Origin: a virus
Length of the DNA stretch: 47,314 bases
IMG/VR virus record: IMGVR_UViG_3300009433_000010
Coordinates: 1 to 47,314 of that record
Reading direction: 5' to 3' (one strand)
Of this stretch, positions 8,348-16,910 are shown one piece after another. The notes under the pieces were generated by a model. It was not told the origin of the DNA. It saw only the letters and a list, made by a program, of their open reading frames with translations, and did not search any database. Both the position numbers and the translations under genes were made by a program. Within the stretch, counting starts at the first letter, position 1. Each line of letters opens with the position of its first letter.

Positions 8348-9045
8348 TTGAAGTACCATTAAATAAACTTTTATTTTTCGATTTGGAGACTGTGGGTGTT
8401 GAAAAGGATTATACCACTCTAAATAATAAAAACCCTGAGATGGGTAGACTTTTTGAAAGTTATCGTAATTGGTTTACAAAAAGATATCCTGATGATGACG
8501 GTAAAACTTTAGATGAAATTTTTACTAATCATGCCGCTTTAGTTTCTGACTTCTCAAAAATTATTGTTGCATCATTTTCATTCATAACACCTAAAGGTGA
8601 AATCCATACAACAACTTTTGCTGAAGATGATGAAAAGAAATTGTTAGAAGGCGTCAAAGACTTACTTAACAAAGTATTAAAGTTAGATTTTTACTTGTGC
8701 GGTCACAACATAAAAGGTTTCGACATGCCAATGTTATCCAAAAGATTTGTTGTGAACGGTATTAAACCACCAAAGATTTTACCAGCATTAGGAACTAAAC
8801 CGTGGGAGTTAAAAGCAGTTGACACAAAAGAGTTATGGCAATTTGGTTCATTTAACTCACCCGCATCTTTAGATTTGATGTGTGTTGCTTTAAACGTAGA
8901 AAGTCCTAAGACAGGTGAAGTGTCAGGAAATATGGTTCACGATACGTATTGGAATTCTAATGGGTTACAACCAATCGCGGACTATTGTGAAAGAGATGTT
9001 AAAGTATTGATTGATGTAATGAAAAAAATATATAGTTTAAAATGA
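8344..9045 (+). CDS. DEDDy-type 3'-5' exonuclease (PolB/DnaQ-like)
   Basis: A 233-residue stand-alone proofreading-type exonuclease. Exo I is FFDLET (Asp13, Glu15), Exo II is CGHNIKGFD (Asn122-Asp127), and Exo III is YCERD (Tyr214, Asp218), which makes it the DEDDy rather than the DEDDh class. The family removes nucleotides from 3' ends using two metal ions held by these acidic residues. It has the length of a bare exonuclease domain and no polymerase domain is attached; no DNA polymerase is in the window. It is coupled by ATGA to both neighbours, the glycosyltransferase before it and dUTPase after it. Likely roles are replication, repair or scavenging of host DNA. Confidence 0.88.
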   Translation: MIEVPLNKLLFFDLETVGVEKDYTTLNNKNPEMGRLFESYRNWFTKRYPDDDGKTLDEIFTNHAALVSDFSKIIVASFSFITPKGEIHTTTFAEDDEKKLLEGVKDLLNKVLKLDFYLCGHNIKGFDMPMLSKRFVVNGIKPPKILPALGTKPWELKAVDTKELWQFGSFNSPASLDLMCVALNVESPKTGEVSGNMVHDTYWNSNGLQPIADYCERDVKVLIDVMKKIYSLK

Positions 9046-9644
9046 TAGGAAAATTTAACGAGTTTAAGAATAGTCTTAAAACACTCAAAGAACTTGAGTC
9101 TAAACTGACAAATGTTGATATGTCAGACCCCAGTGAAATGTTGAAAAACTTAGGTATCGACATCAATGAAATTGAAGATAATTTCAACGAACAATATGAA
9201 ATACCTAAAGTAAGTATGAATTATGTTTATAAGTCTGAAAATAAAGAACCTGAGTATGCATACGCAACCGATTCAGGTTTCGATTTAAGGGCAAATGAGA
9301 CAGTAACCTTAGAACCTTTTGGTAGAGCGTTAGTCCCTACAGGTTTGTTCTTAGATGTTCCTGAAAGATGTGAGGTTCAAGTTAGACCTAAAAGTGGTTT
9401 GGCAATTAAAAGAGGTCTATCCGTCCTTAACACACCGGGGACTGTTGACTATGGTTATACAGGTGAAATTAAAGTCATTGTTTTTAATTTTACCAACGAA
9501 ACACAGATAATTAATGAAGGAGACAAAGTAGCACAAGCAGTTGTGTGTCCTGTAATACAAGGAAATCAGATAGATTTAGTGAGAGTAAACGAAATAAAAG
9601 AAAAAGACCGAAACGATAATGGGTTTGGGTCTACAGGAAATTAA
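9042..9644 (+). CDS. dut: dUTP diphosphatase with N-terminal extension
   Basis: Hydrolyses dUTP to dUMP and pyrophosphate, keeping uracil out of phage DNA and feeding dTMP synthesis. All five trimeric dUTPase motifs are visible: ATDSGFDLRA (75-84), RPKSGLA (115-121), NTPGTVDYGYTGE (130-142), EGDKVAQ (159-165) and RNDNGFGSTG (190-199), including the catalytic-site Asp in motif 3 and the C-terminal P-loop-like motif 5. The enzyme core starts near residue 55; the first 55 residues are an acidic, helical extension not needed by the family. The start overlaps the exonuclease stop as ATGA. Very confident in function; the role of the extension is unknown. Confidence 0.96.
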   Translation: MIGKFNEFKNSLKTLKELESKLTNVDMSDPSEMLKNLGIDINEIEDNFNEQYEIPKVSMNYVYKSENKEPEYAYATDSGFDLRANETVTLEPFGRALVPTGLFLDVPERCEVQVRPKSGLAIKRGLSVLNTPGTVDYGYTGEIKVIVFNFTNETQIINEGDKVAQAVVCPVIQGNQIDLVRVNEIKEKDRNDNGFGSTGN

Positions 9645-9654
9645 TTAATTAATT

Positions 9655-10083
9655 ATGAAAAAAACAATTGAACTAAAGACAACAACAGATGATGAGGGAT
9701 ATGCGAATAGTCCCACATTACCCGATGGATTAAAAAACTATCTAATAGATATTGATGGCACAATAACTGATGATGTACCTAACGAGGAACCTGAGCGTAT
9801 GAGACAAGTAATACCCTATGAGGGGTCAGTTGAAACTTTAAATGGATGGTTTGATGAAGGACATATTATAACCTTCTTTACCTCACGTACAGAAGAGGTG
9901 AGAGAAATAACCGAAGAGTGGTTAGACAAATGGGGATTCAAATATAGTAACCTATTAATGGGTAAACCTCGTGGTGGTAATTACCATTGGATTGATAATC
10001 ACATTGTTAGAGGTACTCGTTACAAGGGTCAGTGGACTGAGCTGACAAATAGAACGGTAGAAATTCAAGTATTTGACGACTAA
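9655..10083 (+). CDS. HAD-superfamily phosphatase
   Basis: A 142-residue compact HAD phosphatase. Motif I is IDIDGTITD (nucleophile Asp32, acid/base Asp34), motif II is FFTSR (Thr76/Ser77), motif III Lys104 lies in LMGKPRGG, and motif IV is HWIDNH (Asp114). The GGNYHWIDNH ending resembles small capsule- or sugar-phosphate phosphatases found beside glycosyltransferases, so a sugar-phosphate or nucleotide substrate is likely. It stands 10 bases after dut, the gap being a run of TTAA units, and shares TAATG with the following glycosyltransferase. The fold is clear; the substrate is inferred from context. Confidence 0.85.
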   Translation: MKKTIELKTTTDDEGYANSPTLPDGLKNYLIDIDGTITDDVPNEEPERMRQVIPYEGSVETLNGWFDEGHIITFFTSRTEEVREITEEWLDKWGFKYSNLLMGKPRGGNYHWIDNHIVRGTRYKGQWTELTNRTVEIQVFDD

Positions 10084-11474
10084 TGATTACAATAGGTTAT
10101 TGTACAAAGAAAGTAGACCCTGAATTTAGAGACTATATTGAAAAATCATCAGGTGTTCATAAGGTAGAAGTTATACCTTTTGAAAACCCTGGTACCCATT
10201 CTTTAAGTGAAGCCTACAATATAATTTTAGAAAAAGCAACTAATGATATTGTAGTGTTATGTCATGATGACTTATATTTTGAAAAAAAGAATTGGGGTAA
10301 TAAACTCCTAAAACATTTTAAACGGAACCCTGAGTACGGTATTTTAGGTGTAGCAGGAACTAAGTTCTTTCCTAAATCGGCTAGATGGTGGGAAATTAAT
10401 ACAGAAATGTTAGGGATAGTAAATCATCAACAAGGGGACAAAAAATGGACAAGTAAGTATAGCGAATCAAAAGGTAGTAAATTAGATGATAGTATTATTG
10501 TTGATGGTTTATTTATTGCAATAAATAAAAACAAAATAAAACATAATTTTGATGAGAGATTCGATGGTTTTCATTTCTACGATTTAGGATTTTGTTTTAA
10601 GAATTATATAGAAAATGTTAAAATTGGTGTATTATACGATATTAGAATCACTCATTTATCAATAGGTCAAACAAATCAAAAATGGGAAAGTAATAGATTA
10701 AAGTTTCTTACTTTTTATGAAGATAAATTACCAATCTTATTACCTACTTCATTTGATAAAAAACCAATTAAAAAGGGAGAACCCTTAGTCACTCTGGCCA
10801 TGCCGATATATAATTACGCTAAAAGATTAAATCCTACATTACAGTCAGTGTTTAACCAAGACTATACTAACTTTGAAATTACGATAGTTAATGACGGCTC
10901 TGATGATGAGTATTGTTTAATGAAATTAGATTCGTTAGAAGGACATGAGGGTATAAGAATAATACATAAAGAAAATACTGGTGTTTCTGACACTAGAAAT
11001 GTTGCGGTTAGAGAAGGTAAAGGTGAATATATATTACCTTTAGATGCCGATGACATGATACTACCAGATTATCTTAAAACAGGTGTCAACTTAATAAGAA
11101 AGAACCCTAAAATAAGTCCTGTTTATTGTGATACTATTCATGTAGGGGAAATGCAAGGATTAGAGAAAAGACCTGAATGGTCACCTGAAAGACTTTTATC
11201 GGGTCCATTTATTGTTAATAGTTCAATATATTCCCGTGAGGCTTATGAAAGTATTGAAGGGTATAACACCGAAATGAAAGGATGGGTTGATTATGATTTG
11301 TGGGTTCAAATGATGGATGCAGGATTTATAGGTAAGAGAATTCCTAAGGGACTATTTATATATTTCCATCACGAAAGTGAGGGAAAAGGTTCAGTTTCAA
11401 CCTCAGCTAGACAAAATATGAAACAATTACATAAAACAGTTTTAGATAGACATAAACTTAGGAATAATGAGTAA
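10083..11474 (+). CDS. Two-domain glycosyltransferase (StrF-like + GT2)
   Basis: A 463-residue fusion of two GT-A glycosyltransferase domains. Residues 1 to about 225 resemble the StrF-like group: DIVVLCHDDLYF near 58-69, GVAGTKFFPKSARWWE, and a terminal FDGFHFYDLGFCFKNY. Residues about 230-455 are a canonical GT2 domain: PLVTLAMPIYNYAKRL, ITIVNDGSDD, ENTGVSDTRN, and the metal-binding LPLDADDMILPDYL, then WVDYDLWVQMMDAG. Such enzymes use nucleotide sugars and divalent metal. Two active sites in one chain suggest building a disaccharide or repeating unit. It overlaps the next gene by 8 bases. Acceptor unknown. Confidence 0.88.
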   Translation: MITIGYCTKKVDPEFRDYIEKSSGVHKVEVIPFENPGTHSLSEAYNIILEKATNDIVVLCHDDLYFEKKNWGNKLLKHFKRNPEYGILGVAGTKFFPKSARWWEINTEMLGIVNHQQGDKKWTSKYSESKGSKLDDSIIVDGLFIAINKNKIKHNFDERFDGFHFYDLGFCFKNYIENVKIGVLYDIRITHLSIGQTNQKWESNRLKFLTFYEDKLPILLPTSFDKKPIKKGEPLVTLAMPIYNYAKRLNPTLQSVFNQDYTNFEITIVNDGSDDEYCLMKLDSLEGHEGIRIIHKENTGVSDTRNVAVREGKGEYILPLDADDMILPDYLKTGVNLIRKNPKISPVYCDTIHVGEMQGLEKRPEWSPERLLSGPFIVNSSIYSREAYESIEGYNTEMKGWVDYDLWVQMMDAGFIGKRIPKGLFIYFHHESEGKGSVSTSARQNMKQLHKTVLDRHKLRNNE

Positions 11475-11943
11475 TTCTGTAACTTTTTTTGGTAATTCCT
11501 GTGTTTCAGGATGGGTTTATTATTATATGAAATTAGACTATAATAATCCGTTTATATGGCACTTAATATTGAATGATGTAGATTTTATTAAAGTATGTAA
11601 AAACTTTAATTATTATATTTCACAAGAACCAACTTTTGTTGATGAGGATTTAAAAAACGGTAGGTACTTAAGTCATAATTCTATAGATAAAAATTACCCG
11701 ATATTAAGATTAGATGATGTTAATTTTCATTTTATTCATCATAAAGATAAAAATAAAGTACTAGAAAAATACCTCAGACGAATAGAAAGAATTGGTAATT
11801 CACTCTTAGTTCCTGTAGCGTGGGATAAAGAAATAAAAGATAAATCACTAATACCTGAATTTGAATCTTTAGATAACAGTATATTAGTTAATGCCAAAAC
11901 TCAAGAAGACGCCGCTAAAAAAATAATTAAAAAACTTGGTTAG
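11467..11943 (+). CDS. DUF1919-family polysaccharide-associated protein
   Basis: A 158-residue protein whose N-terminus SVTFFGNSCVSGWVYYYMKL followed by YNNPFIWHLILNDVDFIKVC fits the DUF1919 pattern (short strand, N-x-C, G-x-x-Y, then NPF and a second strand). Near 118-135 it carries KYLRRIERI, the conserved W/Y-x-x-R-x-x-R-I helix of the group. DUF1919 proteins are usually encoded in exopolysaccharide or capsule clusters and are thought to modify glycans, but their chemistry is not settled. It sits between a double glycosyltransferase and a GT-D-like gene, which agrees. Recognition is by sequence pattern only. Confidence 0.7.
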   Translation: MSNSVTFFGNSCVSGWVYYYMKLDYNNPFIWHLILNDVDFIKVCKNFNYYISQEPTFVDEDLKNGRYLSHNSIDKNYPILRLDDVNFHFIHHKDKNKVLEKYLRRIERIGNSLLVPVAWDKEIKDKSLIPEFESLDNSILVNAKTQEDAAKKIIKKLG

Positions 11944-11993
11944 TGAGATGTACCAAGACGACATTAAATTAGGTGATTACAAATTTTAAAAAA

Positions 11994-12677
11994 ATGGATA
12001 TAAAAATAAAAAATAACCCAATAGAGTTTTATATAGACAAAATTACTAATAAAGATAATTTCTCATTTACTCGATGGGGTGACGGGGAATGGTTTTGTTC
12101 AATGGGAGTGCCAGGTCAAAATTGTGATGGTCATAAATATTTTCCTGAAATGAGGGAATCGCTCAATACCGCGTTAAATAACGATAAAGGATATTATAAA
12201 GCGATATGGAACTTAGACCATGGTCAAATAAAAAATATACTTAATGTATTATTACCATTTATAAAAAGCAATAATATAAATATTGATTGGGTTAATGCGG
12301 GAATATGGGAAGATGCCGCATTAAATGGTCAATTAAAGCCATTAATTAAATCGTTAGAAAGTAGAAACTTTATTATTGTATCAAGTGACAAATTAAAAAA
12401 AATAGATATTAAATATACCGATTTTATTAGTGTACCACCTGTTAATTGTTTTTTAGAAAAAGAAAGAATTAAAAGTGATATGATAAAAATGACGAAAAAA
12501 TACGATGACGTAGTCTTTGGTCTATCATCTTCTATGGCGACTAATGTTATCGTAGACGAACTTTACGATGAGATTGGTGATAAGTGTAGTATGATTGATT
12601 TTGGTTCGATATGGGACCCCTTTGTGGGTCATATAGGAAGGTCATACCACAAACAATATGTAAAAACAATTTTATGA
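11994..12677 (+). CDS. GT-D-fold glycosyltransferase (DUF1792-like)
   Basis: The start of the domain reads FSFTRWGDGEWF (about residues 19-30 from this ATG), the hallmark F-x-x-x-R-x-GDGE segment of the DUF1792/GT-D family. The C-terminal half has VVFGLSSSMATNVIVDEL and ends in SMIDFGSIWDPFVG, matching the conserved G-D/S-I-W-D donor-site block. Family members add glucose or a similar sugar to bacterial surface or glycoprotein glycans. I chose ATG 11994; an in-frame GTG at 11973 would add seven residues. Neither has a Shine-Dalgarno sequence. The stop overlaps the next start as ATGA at 12674-12677. Confidence 0.78.
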   Translation: MDIKIKNNPIEFYIDKITNKDNFSFTRWGDGEWFCSMGVPGQNCDGHKYFPEMRESLNTALNNDKGYYKAIWNLDHGQIKNILNVLLPFIKSNNINIDWVNAGIWEDAALNGQLKPLIKSLESRNFIIVSSDKLKKIDIKYTDFISVPPVNCFLEKERIKSDMIKMTKKYDDVVFGLSSSMATNVIVDELYDEIGDKCSMIDFGSIWDPFVGHIGRSYHKQYVKTIL

Positions 12678-13381
12678 TTAACTGTAATCCATATGGTGGT
12701 ATTTCTAATAGAATGAAATGTATTATATCATCTATAGTGGAATATGGTGATATAAATCTTTTATGGGATGTACCTAAAAGTGGTGGTGGAGTTAGATGTA
12801 AGTTTAATGATTTATATAAAAATATTTACACAGGTAATGGTATAGGTAGAGTATCTGACTGTAAATTTATTCACCCTCAAATGAATACACATAATGAAGG
12901 GGGTAAAGATAAGTTACCTATTGACCTTAAAAAAAGATATATTGAAGTTATTAAAACTTTAGAACCTATCGATTATATTTCAAATAAAATTAAAGAAGAA
13001 AAAGAAAAGTTAGGAGAATATAGTGCAGTTAGTGTTAGAACTTTTAGAAGTTTTCCTGCGGAATATAACTCATGGGGGAGACATTTTAAAGAAGATAATC
13101 TTTTTAAGGTAATGGATGAAATTAAAGGTAAAATTTTATTAACCTGTGATGATACTGAGATAACAAATTTAATTAAAAAAAGATATGATGTTTACACCAC
13201 ACCTAAAAGAACCAAATTTGGAGATTTTACTACTGTGGAAGGTATGCAAGATATATTGGTAGACCAATACTTAGGTAGTTTATCTACGGACATTTACGGT
13301 ACCCATATGAGTAGTTTTTCTGAAATGCAGTGGTGGTTAGGGCAATGTAAACCTAATTATATAAACATGAATTTACATTAA
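12674..13381 (+). CDS. NodZ/O-fucosyltransferase-like glycosyltransferase
   Basis: A 235-residue protein from ATG 12674, chosen because it overlaps the previous stop as ATGA; the reading frame extends back to 12611 but that would bury 21 residues in the previous gene. The N-terminus NPYGGISNRMKCIISSI matches the GG-x-x-NRM entry loop of the GT23/NodZ and GT11-like fucosyltransferase superfamily. The C-terminal part has SVRTFRSFPAE and ILLTCDDTEITNLIKKRYD, which resemble the donor GDP-fucose motifs (H/R-x-R and S/T-D-D). Activity on fucose is inferred; another deoxysugar is possible. Last gene of the first part of the glycan cassette. Confidence 0.72.
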   Translation: MINCNPYGGISNRMKCIISSIVEYGDINLLWDVPKSGGGVRCKFNDLYKNIYTGNGIGRVSDCKFIHPQMNTHNEGGKDKLPIDLKKRYIEVIKTLEPIDYISNKIKEEKEKLGEYSAVSVRTFRSFPAEYNSWGRHFKEDNLFKVMDEIKGKILLTCDDTEITNLIKKRYDVYTTPKRTKFGDFTTVEGMQDILVDQYLGSLSTDIYGTHMSSFSEMQWWLGQCKPNYINMNLH

Positions 13382-13413
13382 CCAAAAAAAGATTAAACTT
13401 AAAAAAAAATTAC

Positions 13414-14097
13414 ATGCCATATAAAGTAGTTAAAAAAGAAGAGATAAAAAGTATAATCGGAAAAGTTTCACGAAAAAAATTCTTATCAGAAAATCAAAAA
13501 GAATATTATAATCAGTTAATTAATAATGAAATTACAATCTGTTCTGGTCCTGCCGGCGTTGGTAAATCTTATGTAGCAATGAGAGCCGCTATAGATTTAC
13601 TAATGGATGAATCTAATTCTTACGAAAAAATTATAATAGTTAGACCTGCAGTTGAAGCCGAAGAAAAGTTAGGGTCCTTACCTGGTAATTTAGAAGAAAA
13701 GTTAGACCCGTATATTTTCCCATCTTATTATCTTTTAAATAAGATAATAGGAAAGGAGTCGAGAGAAAAATTAAAACAAAACGATGTTATTGAAGTATTT
13801 GCTTTAGCGTACATGAGAGGGATGAATATTGATAATTCTATCTTGATATTTGAAGAGTCTCAAAACTCTACACCGTCACAAATGAAATTGTTACTTACTC
13901 GTATAGGATTTAATTCTAAATTTTTCATATCAGGAGATGTTGAGCAAACTGACAGATATAGGGATAAGACTCAGTCAGGGTTATACGACGCATTAAACCG
14001 ATTTAGAGAAATAGAAAATATTGGAGTTTTTGAGTTTGAAAATAAGGATATTATAAGAAATCCTTTGATAAGTAAAATTTTAGATAAGTACGAATAA
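13414..14097 (+). CDS. phoH: PhoH-like ATPase
   Basis: A 227-residue P-loop ATPase of the PhoH family. It has Walker A SGPAGVGKS (44-52), the PhoH-specific PAVEAEEKLGSLPGN (80-94), ALAYMRGMNIDNS, Walker B ILIFEESQN (145-153), TPSQMKLLLTRIG and sensor ISGDVEQTD (174-182). PhoH genes are frequent in marine phages; the suggested role is RNA or nucleotide metabolism under phosphate stress, but this is not settled. It lies in a run with the following HAD gene (TAATG overlap). A 32-base A-rich leader precedes it without Shine-Dalgarno sequence. Confidence 0.93.
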   Translation: MPYKVVKKEEIKSIIGKVSRKKFLSENQKEYYNQLINNEITICSGPAGVGKSYVAMRAAIDLLMDESNSYEKIIIVRPAVEAEEKLGSLPGNLEEKLDPYIFPSYYLLNKIIGKESREKLKQNDVIEVFALAYMRGMNIDNSILIFEESQNSTPSQMKLLLTRIGFNSKFFISGDVEQTDRYRDKTQSGLYDALNRFREIENIGVFEFENKDIIRNPLISKILDKYE

Positions 14098-14738
14098 TGA
14101 AAATCGCATTTGATTTAAATGGAGTTATTAGGGATGTTTTTTTAAAAACTGAGCAGGTCTATACCAAGTTTTACTTAGAAGAAAAAGATGAGGATGTGGT
14201 TTCGGAATACAATGAAGATACTGAACAATGGGAAGAAAGTAGTGGTAAAGATAGTTTTGATTACGGTTTAAATCTTCCTGTAACCTCTATGGATTTAATT
14301 AATCATTTTAAGTTTGAAACACCTGAGGAACTGTATAACTTTTTTTATATCGATTTCCCTATGAATATTTTTGGACATAGCCCTTCAATAAGTGGAAATA
14401 CGTTTAACATACTTAATGATTTATATGTTGACTATAGAGACAATAATGAGATATACATAATTTCAGATGAGATTGGTAAGTCTAAACCGGCAACTCTATT
14501 TTTCTTGTCCAAATACGGATGTCTTATTGAAAACATTAAATTTTATTCAAAATCAACTTTAGGGGATACTTTCAGTGAGTTTGATATTATTATTACATCA
14601 AATCCTGATTTCCTATCGAAAGAAGATGTCAATAAAAAAATTATAAAGATTAACACAACATATAATCAAGAATATGATGCAGATTTTATACTTGATGATA
14701 TTTCAGAGGTTAATGATATACTTAAAAAAATAATTTAA
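14097..14738 (+). CDS. HAD-like protein, possible nucleotidase
   Basis: A 213-residue protein beginning IAFDLNGVIRD (residues 3-13), a HAD motif I in which the second acidic residue is replaced by Asn (D-x-N). YIISDEIGKSKPATLFFLSKYG (about 121-142) is motif II/III-like, with Lys129 a candidate for motif III, and ADFILDDISEVNDIL (about 195-209) supplies motif IV acidic residues. The long acidic cap (20-70) is unusual. Loss of the general-acid Asp may mean a slow or non-phosphatase enzyme, as in nucleotide-binding or transferase HAD proteins. Coupled to phoH by TAATG. Confidence 0.65.
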   Translation: MKIAFDLNGVIRDVFLKTEQVYTKFYLEEKDEDVVSEYNEDTEQWEESSGKDSFDYGLNLPVTSMDLINHFKFETPEELYNFFYIDFPMNIFGHSPSISGNTFNILNDLYVDYRDNNEIYIISDEIGKSKPATLFFLSKYGCLIENIKFYSKSTLGDTFSEFDIIITSNPDFLSKEDVNKKIIKINTTYNQEYDADFILDDISEVNDILKKII

Positions 14739-14740
14739 TA

Positions 14741-15010
14741 ATGTTAGAAGTATTGGGTGAACTATATTATATAGACTTAGATGGCGTCAGTGATACTATT
14801 GATATGCCGAGTCACAATTTATCGGGAGACACCGAACAAACTATTAACTTAGTTTCGTTTGAGGTTATAAAAATAATGCTAGAGATTATAATGACGGAAA
14901 GGGAAGAAGTTGATAATAACTTGGGAGTCACTAATATAAAAGACTTAAGTATTCCTTTTAAGATAGCATTTAATACATTATTAAAACATAAAATATTAAA
15001 ACATTTATAA
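14741..15010 (+). CDS. Small protein of unknown function
   Basis: An 89-residue protein. ELYYIDLDGVSDTIDMPS at the N-terminus is beta-like; the rest is helical (IKIMLEIIMTEREEVDN, then a C-terminal hydrophobic LKHKILKHL). No family recognised. It starts 3 bases after the HAD gene and ends 1 base before the glycosyltransferase at 15012, so it is surely in the same transcript. No membrane segment. Confidence 0.65.
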   Translation: MLEVLGELYYIDLDGVSDTIDMPSHNLSGDTEQTINLVSFEVIKIMLEIIMTEREEVDNNLGVTNIKDLSIPFKIAFNTLLKHKILKHL

Positions 15011-15011
15011 A

Positions 15012-16076
15012 ATGAATGAAGAAACAATATTAAAAGTAGAGCAATCTGTTAAAAATTTATCAGATAAAAGTTGTCGTATTTACTTTTTGTGTCAAGACAC
15101 TAAAGGTAACGCCAAGGCGGGAGTTAAAATGATATATGAGATGGCTTTAACTCTTAAAAATAACGGATTTAATACCATTATAATGCACGAAAAAAATGAC
15201 TATTATGGAGTAGAATCTTGGTTGGGTAAGGAATATTCTGAACTACCCCACTCATGTATTGAAAATCAAGATTTAAAGGTGTCTCCTGAAGATTTCATAG
15301 TAATACCTGAAGTTTATGGTCATGTCATGGAACAGATATCAAAACTTTCATGTGCTAAAATTGTCTTATGTCAGTCATATGACCACATGTTAGAGACTTT
15401 ACAACCAGGAACATCATGGTCGACTCATGGATTTACCAAGTGTATAACGACTAATGAAGCTCAAAAAGATTACATTAAAGACATTATGAAAAATGTGAGT
15501 TTTGACATTATACAACCATTAATAAGTGATGAGTACACCCCTAAAACTTTACCGTCTAAACCTATCGTATCTATACATACGAGGGAGCAGAGAGACACTA
15601 TGAAAATAATAAAAACATTCTATCTTAAGTACCCACAATATAGATGGATTACATTTAGAGATATGAGAGGTTTATCACCTGAAGAGTTTTCTGAATATTT
15701 AAAAGACTCATTCGTATCTGTATGGGTTGATGACACCTCAGGTTTTGGTACCTTCCCGTTAGAATCTATGATAACAAGAACACCTGTAATAGGTAAAGTA
15801 CCTAATTTAAAACCTGAATGGTTGAATGATAACAATGGTGTTTGGACATACGAACAGAACAACATTCACGATATCTTAGCTGAATTCATTCAAAATTGGT
15901 TGGAGGATAATATTAACGAGGAGCTTTACGATAAGGGTGTTGAAATGGGTAGTAAGTATAACGATAAGGAGTTGTTTACTGAAAAGGTAACGACATTATT
16001 TGATTCTTATATAAATCAAAGAAAAGATGTATTTAAGAGTCAATTAGAAAAAATAAAAGTTGAAGAAGAAGGATAA
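15012..16076 (+). CDS. Glycosyltransferase, GT-B fold
   Basis: A 354-residue GT-B-type enzyme. The N-terminal Rossmann half contains CRIYFLCQDTKGNAKAGVKM (about 21-40) and FIVIPEVYGHVME. The C-terminal half (from about 165) has IVSIHTREQR, then FVSVWVDDTSGFGTFPLESM (235-254), which is the donor-binding E-x-x-x-x-G/F-P-x-E motif of GT4-like enzymes. It then has TRTPVIGKVPNLKPEWL. The chain ends in a charged helix. The acceptor is unknown. It follows the small 14741 gene by one base and precedes a GT2-like gene by three. Confidence 0.82.
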   Translation: MNEETILKVEQSVKNLSDKSCRIYFLCQDTKGNAKAGVKMIYEMALTLKNNGFNTIIMHEKNDYYGVESWLGKEYSELPHSCIENQDLKVSPEDFIVIPEVYGHVMEQISKLSCAKIVLCQSYDHMLETLQPGTSWSTHGFTKCITTNEAQKDYIKDIMKNVSFDIIQPLISDEYTPKTLPSKPIVSIHTREQRDTMKIIKTFYLKYPQYRWITFRDMRGLSPEEFSEYLKDSFVSVWVDDTSGFGTFPLESMITRTPVIGKVPNLKPEWLNDNNGVWTYEQNNIHDILAEFIQNWLEDNINEELYDKGVEMGSKYNDKELFTEKVTTLFDSYINQRKDVFKSQLEKIKVEEEG

Positions 16077-16079
16077 AAA

Positions 16080-16910
16080 ATGGAAAACTTAAATATATCA
16101 GTAGTATTACCAATAGAGTCATCAAAACATAAAGGTTTTGACAATTTATTTAAATCATGTGTTATCTCTATTATAAATCAAGTTAAGGTCTGTCCCAAAA
16201 GAGGTCAGTGTGTGGAAGATATAGAATTGGTACTTGTTCATTCAGGTGAAGAGGGTTTAGAAACGTATATTAACAGTTTCGATTTCAGCGGTCTAACTAC
16301 GAATATTGTACATAATACAGGTGATACAGATTTTTGCAGTCAAATAAATTTGGGTGTGGAAAAGTCAACTAACGAATGGGTGAGTGTTTTTGAATTCGAT
16401 GACGAGTATTCTAGCATATGGTTTAAGAATGTTTCTAAATACATAGATTCGTATCCTGATGTAAAAGCGTTTTTACCTTTAGTGGTGGACACCGATGAAA
16501 AAGGAGTTTTTGCAGGATTTACAAATGAGGCTACTTTCGCAGCTAATATGAACAGTGAGATTGGTTACTTAACTAACGAAGTATTGTTAAATTACCAAAA
16601 CTTTCAAACAAGTGGAATGGTATTTAAAAAATCATTATTCGATGATTTCGGAGGGTTTAAAAAGTCGATTAAATTGACCTTCGTATATGAGTTGTTACTT
16701 AGATTGACTTATAACTCGACATCTATTATGACTATACCTAGAATTGGATATAAGCATTCTAATATGAGGGAAGGTTCAGTTTTTTGGAATTATAAGTTTG
16801 GTAATAACCCATTAACTCAGGACGAAGTTTCGTTTTGGATTGATTTAGCTAAAAAAGAACATTTCTTTAAGGAAGATAGAAATATAAAATATGAATTAGG
16901 TGAAGTTTAA
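16080..16910 (+). CDS. GT2-like glycosyltransferase
   Basis: A 276-residue GT-A protein: ISVVLPIESSKHKGFDNLF (5-23), the nucleotide-binding VLVHSGEEGLE, a DTDFCSQINLGVEKSTNEWV segment (82-101) and the metal-site-like VFEFDDEYSS (103-112). QTSGMVFKKSLFDDFGGF lies near 180, typical of GT2 C-terminal regions. The acidic triad reads D-D-E rather than D-x-D, so activity should be viewed with some caution. Its stop TAA shares a base with the ATG of the late sigma factor gene (TTTAATGG), linking glycan synthesis and late transcription in one transcript. Confidence 0.8.
   Translation: MENLNISVVLPIESSKHKGFDNLFKSCVISIINQVKVCPKRGQCVEDIELVLVHSGEEGLETYINSFDFSGLTTNIVHNTGDTDFCSQINLGVEKSTNEWVSVFEFDDEYSSIWFKNVSKYIDSYPDVKAFLPLVVDTDEKGVFAGFTNEATFAANMNSEIGYLTNEVLLNYQNFQTSGMVFKKSLFDDFGGFKKSIKLTFVYELLLRLTYNSTSIMTIPRIGYKHSNMREGSVFWNYKFGNNPLTQDEVSFWIDLAKKEHFFKEDRNIKYELGEV

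Noticed and set aside
11948-11989. 13-codon ORF (MYQDDIKLGDYKF) before the GT-D gene
   Set aside because: Too short to support, no overlap signal, and it may be only the leader region of the following gene.
12611-12673. Earlier start for the NodZ-like gene
   Set aside because: The first 21 residues lie in an overlapping frame of the GT-D gene; the ATGA overlap at 12674 is a better start and the family motif begins right after it.
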